8,374 nt of DNA from an uncultured Microbacteriaceae bacterium (lineage in GTDB: Bacteria; Actinomycetota; Actinomycetes; Actinomycetales; Microbacteriaceae). This document shows, piece by piece, positions 1-5,928 of this stretch. A program made the translations under genes and the position numbers. The stretch covers positions 1 through 8,374 of the forward strand of contig CAIVOR010000022.1 of NCBI GenBank assembly GCA_903907615.1, written 5' to 3'. How positions within the stretch are numbered: the first letter of the stretch is position 1; every line of letters starts with the position of its first letter. The notes below the pieces were generated by a model that was not told the DNA's origin, made no database searches, and saw only the letters and a program-made list of their open reading frames with translations.

Positions 1-60
1 AGAACGTAGCGACCGAGCGGGATTCACGAACCACTCACTTCGAAAAGTTAAGGCAGTACT
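1..60 (+). other. Upstream flank and 5' leader of rplM (partial)
   Basis: These sixty bases precede the rplM start and hold no gene that I can support. The only readable signal is a weak ribosome-binding sequence, AAGG at 50-53, seven bases before the GTG start. I see no convincing -10/-35 pair here, so the promoter of the L13-S9 operon probably lies outside the window. L13-S9 operons are known in E. coli to be autoregulated through the mRNA leader, but too little of the leader is present to look for an equivalent structure. Confidence 0.5.
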
Positions 61-507
61 GTGACGCGTACATACACGCCCAAGATCTCTGAGGTTAAGC
101 GCGGCTGGGTCATCATCGACGCAACCGACGTTGTTCTCGGACGACTGGCCAGCCACACGGCAACTATCCTCCGCGGCAAGAACAAGCCGACCTTCACCCC
201 CCACATGGACATGGGTGACTTCGTCATCATCATCAACGCCGACAAGGTTGCTCTGACGGGCTCCAAGCTCGCGCAGAAGAAGGCCTACCGCCACTCGGGT
301 TACCCGGGCGGACTCACGGCCACCTCGTACTCCGAGCTGCTCGAGAAGAACCCCGAGCGTGCCGTGGAGAAGGCCGTTCGCGGCATGCTCCCCAAGACCT
401 CGCTGGGCCGCGCGCAGATGCGCAAGCTCAAGGTCTACACGGGTGCCGAGCACCCTCACGCTGCCCAGCAGCCCACGCCGTACATTCTCGACCAGGTCGC
501 TCAGTAA
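61..507 (+). CDS. rplM: 50S ribosomal protein L13
   Basis: This is an early-assembling protein of the large ribosomal subunit that binds 23S rRNA. The 148-residue product is of normal family length. The L13 signature is present at residues 106-133, running from VRGMLPK to the closing GAEHPH. The N-terminal half has the usual IDATDVVLGRLAS segment (19-31) and GDFVIIINADKV (52-63). The start is the GTG at 61, preceded by AAGG at 50-53; it gives the expected short N-terminus with no extension. All lysine codons are AAG, in keeping with a highly expressed gene. The gene is followed after 29 bases by rpsI, the nearly universal L13-S9 pair, so the two are probably co-transcribed. Nothing is odd or missing. 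Confidence 0.98.
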   Translation: MTRTYTPKISEVKRGWVIIDATDVVLGRLASHTATILRGKNKPTFTPHMDMGDFVIIINADKVALTGSKLAQKKAYRHSGYPGGLTATSYSELLEKNPERAVEKAVRGMLPKTSLGRAQMRKLKVYTGAEHPHAAQQPTPYILDQVAQ

Positions 508-520
508 GCGCCGGATACGT

Positions 521-526
521 AAAGGA
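521..526 (+). promoter_or_regulatory. Ribosome-binding site of rpsI
   Basis: AAAGGA lies in the rplM-rpsI gap, with ten bases between it and the ATG at 537. It supports 537 as the real S9 start and therefore the long acidic N-terminus of the protein, rather than the internal ATG at 657, which has no comparable site. Confidence 0.7.
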
Positions 527-536
527 CCGAATCAAC

Positions 537-1049
537 ATGACTGAGATTGAGACCACCCCGGCCGACGAGGCCGCAGAGGTTACCGAGACCGAAGAGGTCA
601 CCGAGTACAGCACCGAAAGCCCGGCAGCTTCGGCTCCCGCCGCACCCCGTGTTGTCATGAACGTTCCCGGCGCAGCCGTGGGCCGTCGCAAGCAGGCCAT
701 CGCCCGCGTGCGCCTCGTTCCCGGCGCCGGCAGCATCACTGTCAACGGCCGCGAGTTCGCCGACTACTTCCCCAACAAGTTGCACCAGCAGCTGATCAAC
801 GACCCGTTCACCGTGCTCAACCTGCTCGGTAGCTACGACGTTGTTGCACGCATCACCGGTGGTGGCCCCTCGGGTCAGGCCGGCGCACTGCGTCTGGGCA
901 TCTCGCGCGCGCTCAACCTCATTGACGAGGAGAACAACCGGGCCACGCTCAAGAAGGCCGGCTTCCTCAGCCGTGACGCTCGCGTCAAGGAGCGCAAGAA
1001 GGCCGGTCTCAAGAAGGCCCGTAAGGCTCCTCAGTACTCGAAGCGTTAG
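537..1049 (+). CDS. rpsI: 30S ribosomal protein S9
   Basis: Small-subunit ribosomal protein whose C-terminal tail reaches the P-site tRNA. The 170-residue product carries the S9 signature at 108-125 (GGGPSGQAGALRLGISRA) and the conserved C-terminus QYSKR. The E. coli protein is about 130 residues; the extra 40 residues are an N-terminal extension rich in Glu, Asp, Thr, Ala and Pro (ten acidic residues in the first 27) and low in basic residues. Such extensions are usual in actinobacterial S9 and probably disordered. The globular domain begins near residue 45 (PGAAVGRRKQAIARVRL). The C-terminal 40 residues are strongly basic, as expected for rRNA contact. The gene forms a pair with rplM, and glmM starts 18 bases after its stop. 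Confidence 0.98.
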   Translation: MTEIETTPADEAAEVTETEEVTEYSTESPAASAPAAPRVVMNVPGAAVGRRKQAIARVRLVPGAGSITVNGREFADYFPNKLHQQLINDPFTVLNLLGSYDVVARITGGGPSGQAGALRLGISRALNLIDEENNRATLKKAGFLSRDARVKERKKAGLKKARKAPQYSKR

Positions 1050-1067
1050 TCGTCAAGGCTCCTCGCC

Positions 1068-2429
1068 ATGGCTCGCCTGTTTGGTACGGACGGCATTCGA
1101 GGGCTTGCGAATCGGGAACTCACCGCCGACCTCGCTCTCGGGCTCGCTCAGTCAGCAGCGTTTGTGCTCATGCACGGACGCCACGCTGACGAGCGCCGCG
1201 AAAAGGGCAAACGTCCCGTGGCCGTGCTTGCGCGCGACCCGCGGATTTCCGGCGAGTTCCTCGCGGCGGCGGTTGCGGCCGGTTTGGCGAGCTCCGGCAT
1301 CGACGTGCTTGATGCCGGTGTACTGCCCACCCCGGCCTGCGCGTTCCTGATCAAAGACATCGACGCCGACTTTGGCGTGATGATCTCTGCGTCGCACAAC
1401 GCGGCGCCCGACAACGGCATCAAGTTTTTTGCCTATGAGGGCGTGAAACTGCCGGATGAGGTGGAAGACCGCATCGAGGAACACCTCGGTATCGAAAAGC
1501 TTCTCCCCACGGGCAGTGAGGTCGGGCGAATCCGTCGTTTTGCCGATGCTGAAGACCGCTACGCGCTTCACCTCCTGAGCACGTTGCCGCACCGACTCGA
1601 CGGAATCCACGTTGTCATCGACTGTGCGCACGGGGCCGCCGCGGCGGTGAGCCCTCAGGTGTTTGCTGACGCCGGCGCCACCATTACCGTCATCGGTAAC
1701 GAACCCAACGGAAACAACATCAATGACGGCGTGGGATCGACTCACCTCGACCTCCTGGCGGCCAAGGTGCTCGAGGTCGGAGCCGACGTGGGCATTGCGC
1801 ACGATGGCGACGCCGATCGCTGCCTCGCGGTGGATGCCGAGGGCAACATTATCGACGGCGACCACATCATGGCCATCCTCGCGATTGCCATGAAGGAACG
1901 CGGCCTGTTGCCCGACAACACGCTCGTGGCTACCGTGATGAGCAACCTGGGCTTGCACCGCGCCATGTCCGCGCACGACATCACGGTCGTCGAGACGGGC
2001 GTGGGCGACCGCTACGTTCTCGATGCTCTTGCTGCCGGAGGGCACAGCCTGGGCGGTGAGCAGTCGGGCCACGTCATCATGTCGCAGTTTGGCACCACGG
2101 GTGACGGCGTGCTGACCGGTCTCCACCTCGTGGCCGAGATGGCCCGCACCGGCAAGAGCCTCAAGGAGCTTGCCAGCGTGATGACCGTCTACCCGCAAAT
2201 CTTGGTCAACGTGCGCGGTGTCGACCACCGGGCGATGCACGGCAACACCGTCATCGAAACGGCCGTCGCCGAAGCCTCGCTGGAGCTTGCCGATTCCGGA
2301 CGCGTGCTGTTGCGCCCTTCCGGCACCGAACCCATGGTGCGCGTCATGGTGGAGGCGGCCGACCAGGCCACCGCCGACCGGCTGGCCCACGCACTTGCCG
2401 ACGTCGTAAAGGCTGAGCTCGGGAGCTAG
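1068..2429 (+). CDS. glmM: Phosphoglucosamine mutase
   Basis: Cytoplasmic enzyme that interconverts glucosamine-6-phosphate and glucosamine-1-phosphate, the second step to UDP-GlcNAc for peptidoglycan. The 453-residue length is typical. Visible motifs, in order: N-terminal RLFGTDGIRG (3-12); the active-site loop ISASHNAAPDNG (106-117), with Ser109 the expected phosphoserine; the Mg-binding DGDADR (246-251); the sugar-binding GGEQSGH (329-335); and the phosphate-binding RPSGTEPMVRVM (416-427). All are intact. RLFGTDGIRG and the Ser loop favour GlmM over general phosphoglucomutase or phosphomannomutase. A short charged stretch at 36-49 (GRHADERREKGKRP) is a surface insertion relative to E. coli. 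The ATG at 1068 has only AAGG at 1055-1058 before it. It follows rpsI by 18 bases, so it may ride on the ribosomal operon transcript. GlmS, which makes its substrate, lies 1.3 kb downstream beyond coaA. GlmM normally needs activation by phosphorylation of the active-site Ser. Confidence 0.97.
   Translation: MARLFGTDGIRGLANRELTADLALGLAQSAAFVLMHGRHADERREKGKRPVAVLARDPRISGEFLAAAVAAGLASSGIDVLDAGVLPTPACAFLIKDIDADFGVMISASHNAAPDNGIKFFAYEGVKLPDEVEDRIEEHLGIEKLLPTGSEVGRIRRFADAEDRYALHLLSTLPHRLDGIHVVIDCAHGAAAAVSPQVFADAGATITVIGNEPNGNNINDGVGSTHLDLLAAKVLEVGADVGIAHDGDADRCLAVDAEGNIIDGDHIMAILAIAMKERGLLPDNTLVATVMSNLGLHRAMSAHDITVVETGVGDRYVLDALAAGGHSLGGEQSGHVIMSQFGTTGDGVLTGLHLVAEMARTGKSLKELASVMTVYPQILVNVRGVDHRAMHGNTVIETAVAEASLELADSGRVLLRPSGTEPMVRVMVEAADQATADRLAHALADVVKAELGS
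2421..2425 (+). promoter_or_regulatory. Ribosome-binding site of the small membrane protein gene
   Basis: GGGAG sits inside the last codons of glmM, with seven bases between it and the GTG at 2433. It is the main evidence that translation of the small reading frame begins at this GTG and is coupled to glmM, rather than at the ATG at 2460. Confidence 0.5.
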
Positions 2430-2432
2430 GCC

Positions 2433-2660
2433 GTGTTCACTCGAATTGTTCGCACGGTGATGTGGATACTGGTCTCCATCGACGCCATTGGCACGCTCTG
2501 GTTGGCGAGCCTGTCACTATTCGGCGGCTACGTGCTCGATCAAGGCACCTGGGAATACGTGGGTGGCGGTAACAGCGGTGCGGCAGCGGTCATCCTTTTC
2601 GGCGTGGTGGTCGCGGCCGTGATTGTGTTCGCCGCTCGTTCCCTCTTGCGTCGCGGCTAG
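2433..2660 (+). CDS. Small two-helix membrane protein, unknown function
   Basis: I do not recognise this 75-residue protein. It has two hydrophobic segments, about residues 9-31 (MWILVSIDAIGTLWLASLS onward) and 48-69 (SGAAAVILFGVVVAAVIVFAA), separated by a polar, glycine-rich loop with D36 and E41. Basic residues flank the pair on the outer ends (R4, R7; R69, R73, R74), so by the positive-inside rule it should be a hairpin with both ends in the cytoplasm and the loop outside. The GTG start at 2433 lies three bases after the glmM stop and has a GGGAG site in the glmM tail. An ATG at codon 10 (2460) is an alternative. It has good coding character despite its size, and runs up to the coaA stop codon with a 4-nt convergent overlap. 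Its place after glmM suggests co-expression, but that does not prove a role in cell-wall synthesis. Confidence 0.7.
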   Translation: MFTRIVRTVMWILVSIDAIGTLWLASLSLFGGYVLDQGTWEYVGGGNSGAAAVILFGVVVAAVIVFAARSLLRRG

Positions 2661-3607
2661 AGCTTTCGCAGGTAGACCGTGTCGACGGTGTGGTCGCTCG
2701 CCTTGCGCAGGATGAGCCGTGCGCGCGAGCGGGTCGGACGGATGTTCTCCACCAGGTTGGGCTCGTTGGTGCGCTTCCAGATGGCCTGAGCCTCGGCGAG
2801 TGCCTCGGTCTCGTCGAGCGCGGCGTAGCGGTGAAAATACGACTCGGGGTTACTGAACGCGCTGCGCTGAAGTTCGAGGAAGCGCTCTTGATACCATCGT
2901 TCGATGTCGCTCATGCGGGCATCCACGTAAATCGAGAAGTCGAAGAGGTCGGACAGCGCGAGAGTGCCGCCGAGTGAGGGCTGTAACACGTTGAGCCCTT
3001 CGACGATGAGCACATCGGGCCGAGCCACCTCGATGTGCTCGCCCTCGACGATGTCGTAGGTGAGGTGCGAATAGACGGGCGCATGCACGGCATCTGCGCC
3101 GCTCTTGACCTCGCTCACGAATCGGGTGAGCGCGCGTCGGTCGTACGACTCGGGGAAACCCTTGCGGTCGAGGATTCCTCGGTGTGACAACTCGGCGTTT
3201 GGCAACAAGAATCCGTCGGTCGTGACGAGCTCAACGCGGGGTGTGTCCGACCAGCGCGATAGGAGCAGTTGTAGGAGGCGCGACACCGTCGACTTACCCA
3301 CAGCCACCGATCCGGCAACGCCGATCACAAAAGGCGTCACGGACGCGGGCTTGCCAAGGAACGCGTCGGTAGCAGCCGAGAGGCTGCGCGTGGCAGCGGC
3401 ATACAGCGAGAGGAGGCGGCTCAGCGGGAGGTAGACCTCGCGCACCTCGCGCTCGTCGAGCGGATCGCCCTGACCGCGCAGGGCGTCGATCTCGGCCGTG
3501 CTCAGGTCGGGCCCGTTCCCCGGGGTAAGACCGGCCCACTCGGCGCGCGGAATCTCGACGAACGGCGTCTGGTGCAGGGGCGTCGCGCCGCCGCGGGAGG
3601 AACTCAC
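2657..3607 (-). CDS. coaA: Type I pantothenate kinase
   Basis: Cytoplasmic P-loop kinase that phosphorylates pantothenate with ATP, the committed and feedback-regulated step of coenzyme A synthesis. From the GTG at 3607 the product has 316 residues, close to the usual length of about 310-320. Motifs: Walker A GVAGSVAVGKST (96-107), VTTDGFLLPN (128-137), RKGFPESYD (148-156), PVYSHLTYDIV (178-188), LIVEGLNVL (200-208) and the C-terminal NIRPTRSRARLIL (288-300). H181 in the YSHLTYD motif corresponds to the E. coli histidine linked to CoA feedback inhibition. The frame stays open upstream to an ATG at 3697, but those 30 residues are Arg/Ser-rich, unlike the family, and would overlap the glmS promoter, so I reject that start. 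The sequence from SSSRGGATPLHQTPFVEIP onward looks like the normal N-terminus. It lies on the opposite strand from all its neighbours, convergent with the small membrane gene and divergent from glmS. Confidence 0.95.
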   Translation of the reverse strand: MSSSRGGATPLHQTPFVEIPRAEWAGLTPGNGPDLSTAEIDALRGQGDPLDEREVREVYLPLSRLLSLYAAATRSLSAATDAFLGKPASVTPFVIGVAGSVAVGKSTVSRLLQLLLSRWSDTPRVELVTTDGFLLPNAELSHRGILDRKGFPESYDRRALTRFVSEVKSGADAVHAPVYSHLTYDIVEGEHIEVARPDVLIVEGLNVLQPSLGGTLALSDLFDFSIYVDARMSDIERWYQERFLELQRSAFSNPESYFHRYAALDETEALAEAQAIWKRTNEPNLVENIRPTRSRARLILRKASDHTVDTVYLRKL

Positions 3608-3613
3608 GTGACC

Positions 3614-3619
3614 ATTCTG
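3614..3619 (-). promoter_or_regulatory. Possible -10 element of coaA
   Basis: On the minus strand CAGAAT matches the actinobacterial TANNNT consensus at all fixed positions except the first. It ends six bases before the GTG start, which would put the transcription start at or within a base or two of the initiation codon. No clear -35 element or Shine-Dalgarno sequence is visible. The evidence is weak and rests on position. Confidence 0.3.
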
Positions 3620-3701
3620 CCCGACAAAAGCGCCGCGCCTTGAGGCGATATGGCTGCGGGATGACAACGACGCCCGTCGGGGCAGAAACCCGCCCAACGC
3701 C

Positions 3702-3707
3702 TAGACT
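3702..3707 (+). promoter_or_regulatory. -10 element of glmS (leaderless promoter)
   Basis: TAGACT is a near-ideal actinobacterial -10 hexamer of the TANNNT type. Exactly seven bases separate it from the glmS ATG at 3715, the usual distance from a -10 box to the transcription start, so the first transcribed base should be the A of the ATG or next to it. No purine-rich ribosome-binding site precedes the ATG, which fits. A -35 element is not clear. Confidence 0.65.
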
Positions 3708-3714
3708 TATCAGC

Positions 3715-5565
3715 ATGTGTGGAATCGTTGGCTACGTCGGAGACAAGGGCACGGTTGACGTGCTCATTTCCGGCCTCAAGCGGCAGGAATACCGCGGCTA
3801 CGACTCCGCGGGCATCGCAGTAATCACCCACGACGGCCACATTTCGAGCGCCAAGAAGGCGGGAAAACTTCAGGCGCTCGTCGACGAGTTGGCCGTTCGT
3901 CCGGTGGCTGCCGGGGCTACGGGCATCGGGCACACGCGCTGGGCCACGCACGGCGCTCCGATCGATGCCAACGCGCATCCGCACCTGGCCGACGGTGGCA
4001 AGCTGGCGCTGATCCACAACGGAATTATTGAGAATTACGCTGAGATTCGCGACGAGATGCTGGCGGCTGGCCACGAATTTGTGAGCGAGACCGACACCGA
4101 GGTGGCCGCTGTTCTGGTGGGTCACCTCGTGAACGCCACGGGTGATCTGCGCACCGCGTTCGCGCAGGCCGTCAACCGTCTTCAGGGCGCGTTCACGCTG
4201 CTGGCCCTGCACGTCGACGAACCGGGGCTGATTGTGGCTGCGCGCCACAACTCCCCGCTCATCGTGGGCTTTGGCGACGGCGAGAATTTCTTGGGCTCGG
4301 ACGTGGCCGCGTTTGTGGCACACACGCACCGGGCGGCCGCGGTGGGCCAAGATCAGATTGTCGCCCTCACCGCCGATTCCGTGACGGTCACCGACTTCGC
4401 GGGCAACCCCGCCAGCCTCGAGGAGTTCGAGGTGGCCTGGGATGCCTCGGCCAGCGACAAGGGCGGCTGGCCCAGCTTCATGGCCAAAGAGATTTCCGAA
4501 AACCCCGATGCGGTGGCTAACACCACGCGCGGCCGCGTGGTGGACGGATCGGTCACCATTCCGGAACTGACCGCGCTGGGCGACGACTACCTGCGCGGTG
4601 TCTCTCGGATCATTGTGGTGGCCTGTGGCACGGCCTCGTACGCCGGCCTTGTCGGCGCCTACGCCATCGAACAGTGGGCACGCATCCCCGTTGATGTTCA
4701 ACTGAGTCACGAGTTCCGCTATCGCGAACCGGTGATTTCGGCCGACACACTGGTGGTCTCCATCAGCCAGTCGGGCGAAACCATGGACACGCTCATGGCG
4801 GTCAAGTACGCCAGCGAGCACGGCGCCAAAACCCTGTCCATTTGCAACACGCAGGGTGCCACGATTCCTCGCGAGTCGGATGCGGTGATTTACACGCACG
4901 CTGGGCCCGAGGTGGCGGTCGCGTCGACCAAAGCCTTCGTGGCACAGATCACGGCGCTCTACCTCTTGGGATTGCACGCAGCTCGCGTACGAGGAACTCT
5001 CGACGCGACCGAACTGGCGCGCAACGCCGCCGAGTTGGAGGCCATTCCCGCCAAGCTGGAACAGGTGCTGCTCACCGGCAGCACCGTTGCCCAGCTGGCC
5101 AAGTGGATGAGCGATACGCCGGCCGTGCTGTTCTTGGGTCGTCACGTGGGCTTTCCCATTGCGCTCGAGGGTGCTCTCAAACTCAAGGAGCTCGCCTACA
5201 TTCACGCCGAGGGATTCGCTGCGGGTGAACTCAAGCACGGACCCATCGCGCTCATTGATCATGGCCAGCCAGTGTTTGTGATCGTGCCCAGCCCCCGCAA
5301 GTCCGAGGTGATTCACGCCAAGGTCATCTCGAACATTCAGGAGATTCGCGCGCGCGGCGCCCGCATCATTGCTATCGCCGAACAGGGCGACGCAGCCGTG
5401 TTGCCTTACGCCGACGAGGTCATTCAGATTCCCCTGGCGGATCCGCTGTTTGAGCCGTTCCTCGCTGTCTTGCCCCTGCAGATGTTTGCCATGGAGCTCG
5501 CGCACGCCAAGGGGCTCGACGTTGACCAGCCGCGTAACCTGGCCAAATCGGTGACGGTCGAGTAG
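3715..5565 (+). CDS. glmS: Glutamine-fructose-6-phosphate aminotransferase (isomerizing)
   Basis: Makes glucosamine-6-phosphate from fructose-6-phosphate and glutamine, the first committed step toward UDP-GlcNAc. The 616-residue product has the full two-part layout. The N-terminal class II glutaminase domain (about 2-220) has Cys2 as nucleophile once Met is removed, GHTRWATHG (72-80) and NGIIENY (102-108). Two SIS sugar-isomerase domains (about 290-600) follow, with ACGTASYAG (303-311), SISQSGETMDT (349-359), ALEGALKLKE (483-492), AEGFAAGELKHGP (498-510) and the C-terminal DQPRNLAKSVTVE (604-616). The requirement for Cys directly after Met fixes the start at 3715; the frame is open back to 3640, but that start would block maturation. 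It appears to be the first gene of the operon that continues into acpS and alr. A TAGACT box seven bases before the ATG suggests leaderless translation. GlmM, the next enzyme in the pathway, is upstream at 1068. Confidence 0.98.
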   Translation: MCGIVGYVGDKGTVDVLISGLKRQEYRGYDSAGIAVITHDGHISSAKKAGKLQALVDELAVRPVAAGATGIGHTRWATHGAPIDANAHPHLADGGKLALIHNGIIENYAEIRDEMLAAGHEFVSETDTEVAAVLVGHLVNATGDLRTAFAQAVNRLQGAFTLLALHVDEPGLIVAARHNSPLIVGFGDGENFLGSDVAAFVAHTHRAAAVGQDQIVALTADSVTVTDFAGNPASLEEFEVAWDASASDKGGWPSFMAKEISENPDAVANTTRGRVVDGSVTIPELTALGDDYLRGVSRIIVVACGTASYAGLVGAYAIEQWARIPVDVQLSHEFRYREPVISADTLVVSISQSGETMDTLMAVKYASEHGAKTLSICNTQGATIPRESDAVIYTHAGPEVAVASTKAFVAQITALYLLGLHAARVRGTLDATELARNAAELEAIPAKLEQVLLTGSTVAQLAKWMSDTPAVLFLGRHVGFPIALEGALKLKELAYIHAEGFAAGELKHGPIALIDHGQPVFVIVPSPRKSEVIHAKVISNIQEIRARGARIIAIAEQGDAAVLPYADEVIQIPLADPLFEPFLAVLPLQMFAMELAHAKGLDVDQPRNLAKSVTVE

Positions 5566-5568
5566 TTC

Positions 5569-5928
5569 ATGATTGTGGGGATCGGCGTCGACATCGTGGA
5601 TGTGGAGCGGTTCGAGCGTGCGGTCACCCGCACGCCACGCCTCGTTGAGCGCTTGTTCACGCCCGCCGAACGCCAGAACTCGATGCGTTCGCTCGCCGCG
5701 CGCTTCGCCGCCAAGGAAGCATTTATCAAAGCGATGGGCGGCTCGGGGGAGTCGTCGTGGCAAGACATGGAAGTGGTGTCGGCACCGTCCCGTGCTCCGC
5801 GCCTCACCCTCTCGGGCCGCGCCGCCAACTTGGCCGCGAGCCACGGTGTGACGAACCTGCAGCTCTCGTTGGCGCACGACGGTGGTTCGGCCATCGCGTT
5901 CGTTGTGGCGGAGGGAGGTGCCCAGTGA
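5569..5928 (+). CDS. acpS: Holo-[acyl-carrier-protein] synthase
   Basis: Transfers 4'-phosphopantetheine from CoA to a serine of apo-acyl carrier protein, switching on fatty acid synthesis. The 119-residue length fits the AcpS type. Motifs: MIVGIGVDIVDVERF at the N-terminus with D8 as Mg ligand, RFAAKEAFIKA (45-55) with E50 the second metal ligand, WQDMEV (64-69), and LSLAHDGGSAIAFV (99-112). The ATG at 5569 begins three bases after the glmS stop without a strong ribosome-binding site, so translation probably depends on ribosomes arriving from glmS. Its stop overlaps the alr start by 4 nt, and its last codons contain the strong alr ribosome-binding site. It uses the product of the pathway that CoaA controls, encoded 2 kb away on the other strand. 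The fungal-type and Sfp-type phosphopantetheinyl transferases are longer, so the assignment is secure. Confidence 0.95.
   Translation: MIVGIGVDIVDVERFERAVTRTPRLVERLFTPAERQNSMRSLAARFAAKEAFIKAMGGSGESSWQDMEVVSAPSRAPRLTLSGRAANLAASHGVTNLQLSLAHDGGSAIAFVVAEGGAQ
5914..5918 (+). promoter_or_regulatory. Strong ribosome-binding site of alr
   Basis: GGAGG, within the run GAGGGAGGTG at 5911-5920, is the best Shine-Dalgarno sequence in the window. Six bases separate it from the GTG at 5925. It lies inside the last codons of acpS and decides the alr start. It implies that alr is translated efficiently in its own right, unlike its coupled neighbours. Confidence 0.85.

Larger units (their letters stand above)
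3608..3714. promoter_or_regulatory. Divergent coaA-glmS control region
   Basis: This 107-base gap separates two genes that point away from each other, so it must hold both promoters. The plus strand has a clear TAGACT box just before glmS. The minus strand has a weaker CAGAAT just before coaA. Between them are two short inverted repeats, CGCCT-tg-AGGCG (3636-3647) and GCCC-gtcg-GGGC (3672-3683), either of which could be an operator or chance in GC-rich DNA. No riboswitch- or ribozyme-like structure is evident, and there would be no room for one if both transcripts are leaderless. Confidence 0.6.

Noticed and set aside
1152..2390. A 412-codon open frame on the minus strand opposite glmM
   Set aside because: It mirrors the glmM codons and has the same shadow composition, with no motif of its own.
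2640..2680. An intrinsic terminator between the convergent genes
   Set aside because: No GC-rich stem followed by a T-run can be found on either strand near the junction.
3608..3697. A 30-residue upstream extension of coaA starting at an ATG at 3697
   Set aside because: The added residues are Arg/Ser-rich and unlike pantothenate kinases, and they would cover most of the gap that must hold the glmS promoter.
3640..3714. A 25-residue upstream extension of glmS
   Set aside because: The glutaminase needs Cys directly after the initiator Met, which only the ATG at 3715 gives.
3608..3714. A glmS ribozyme or riboswitch before glmS
   Set aside because: The glmS ribozyme is known from Firmicutes; this gap is 107 bases, holds promoters for both strands, and shows no matching pseudoknot core.
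3604..5877. A 757-codon open frame on the minus strand opposite glmS and acpS
   Set aside because: It lies antisense to two genes with complete motifs. Its product is rich in His, Arg, Gly and Val in the pattern produced by reading GC-rich codons backwards, and no domain is recognisable.
5757..5924. Upstream extension of alr within acpS
   Set aside because: It would overlap acpS by 170 bases. The GTG at 5925 has a strong GGAGG site and gives the family N-terminus.
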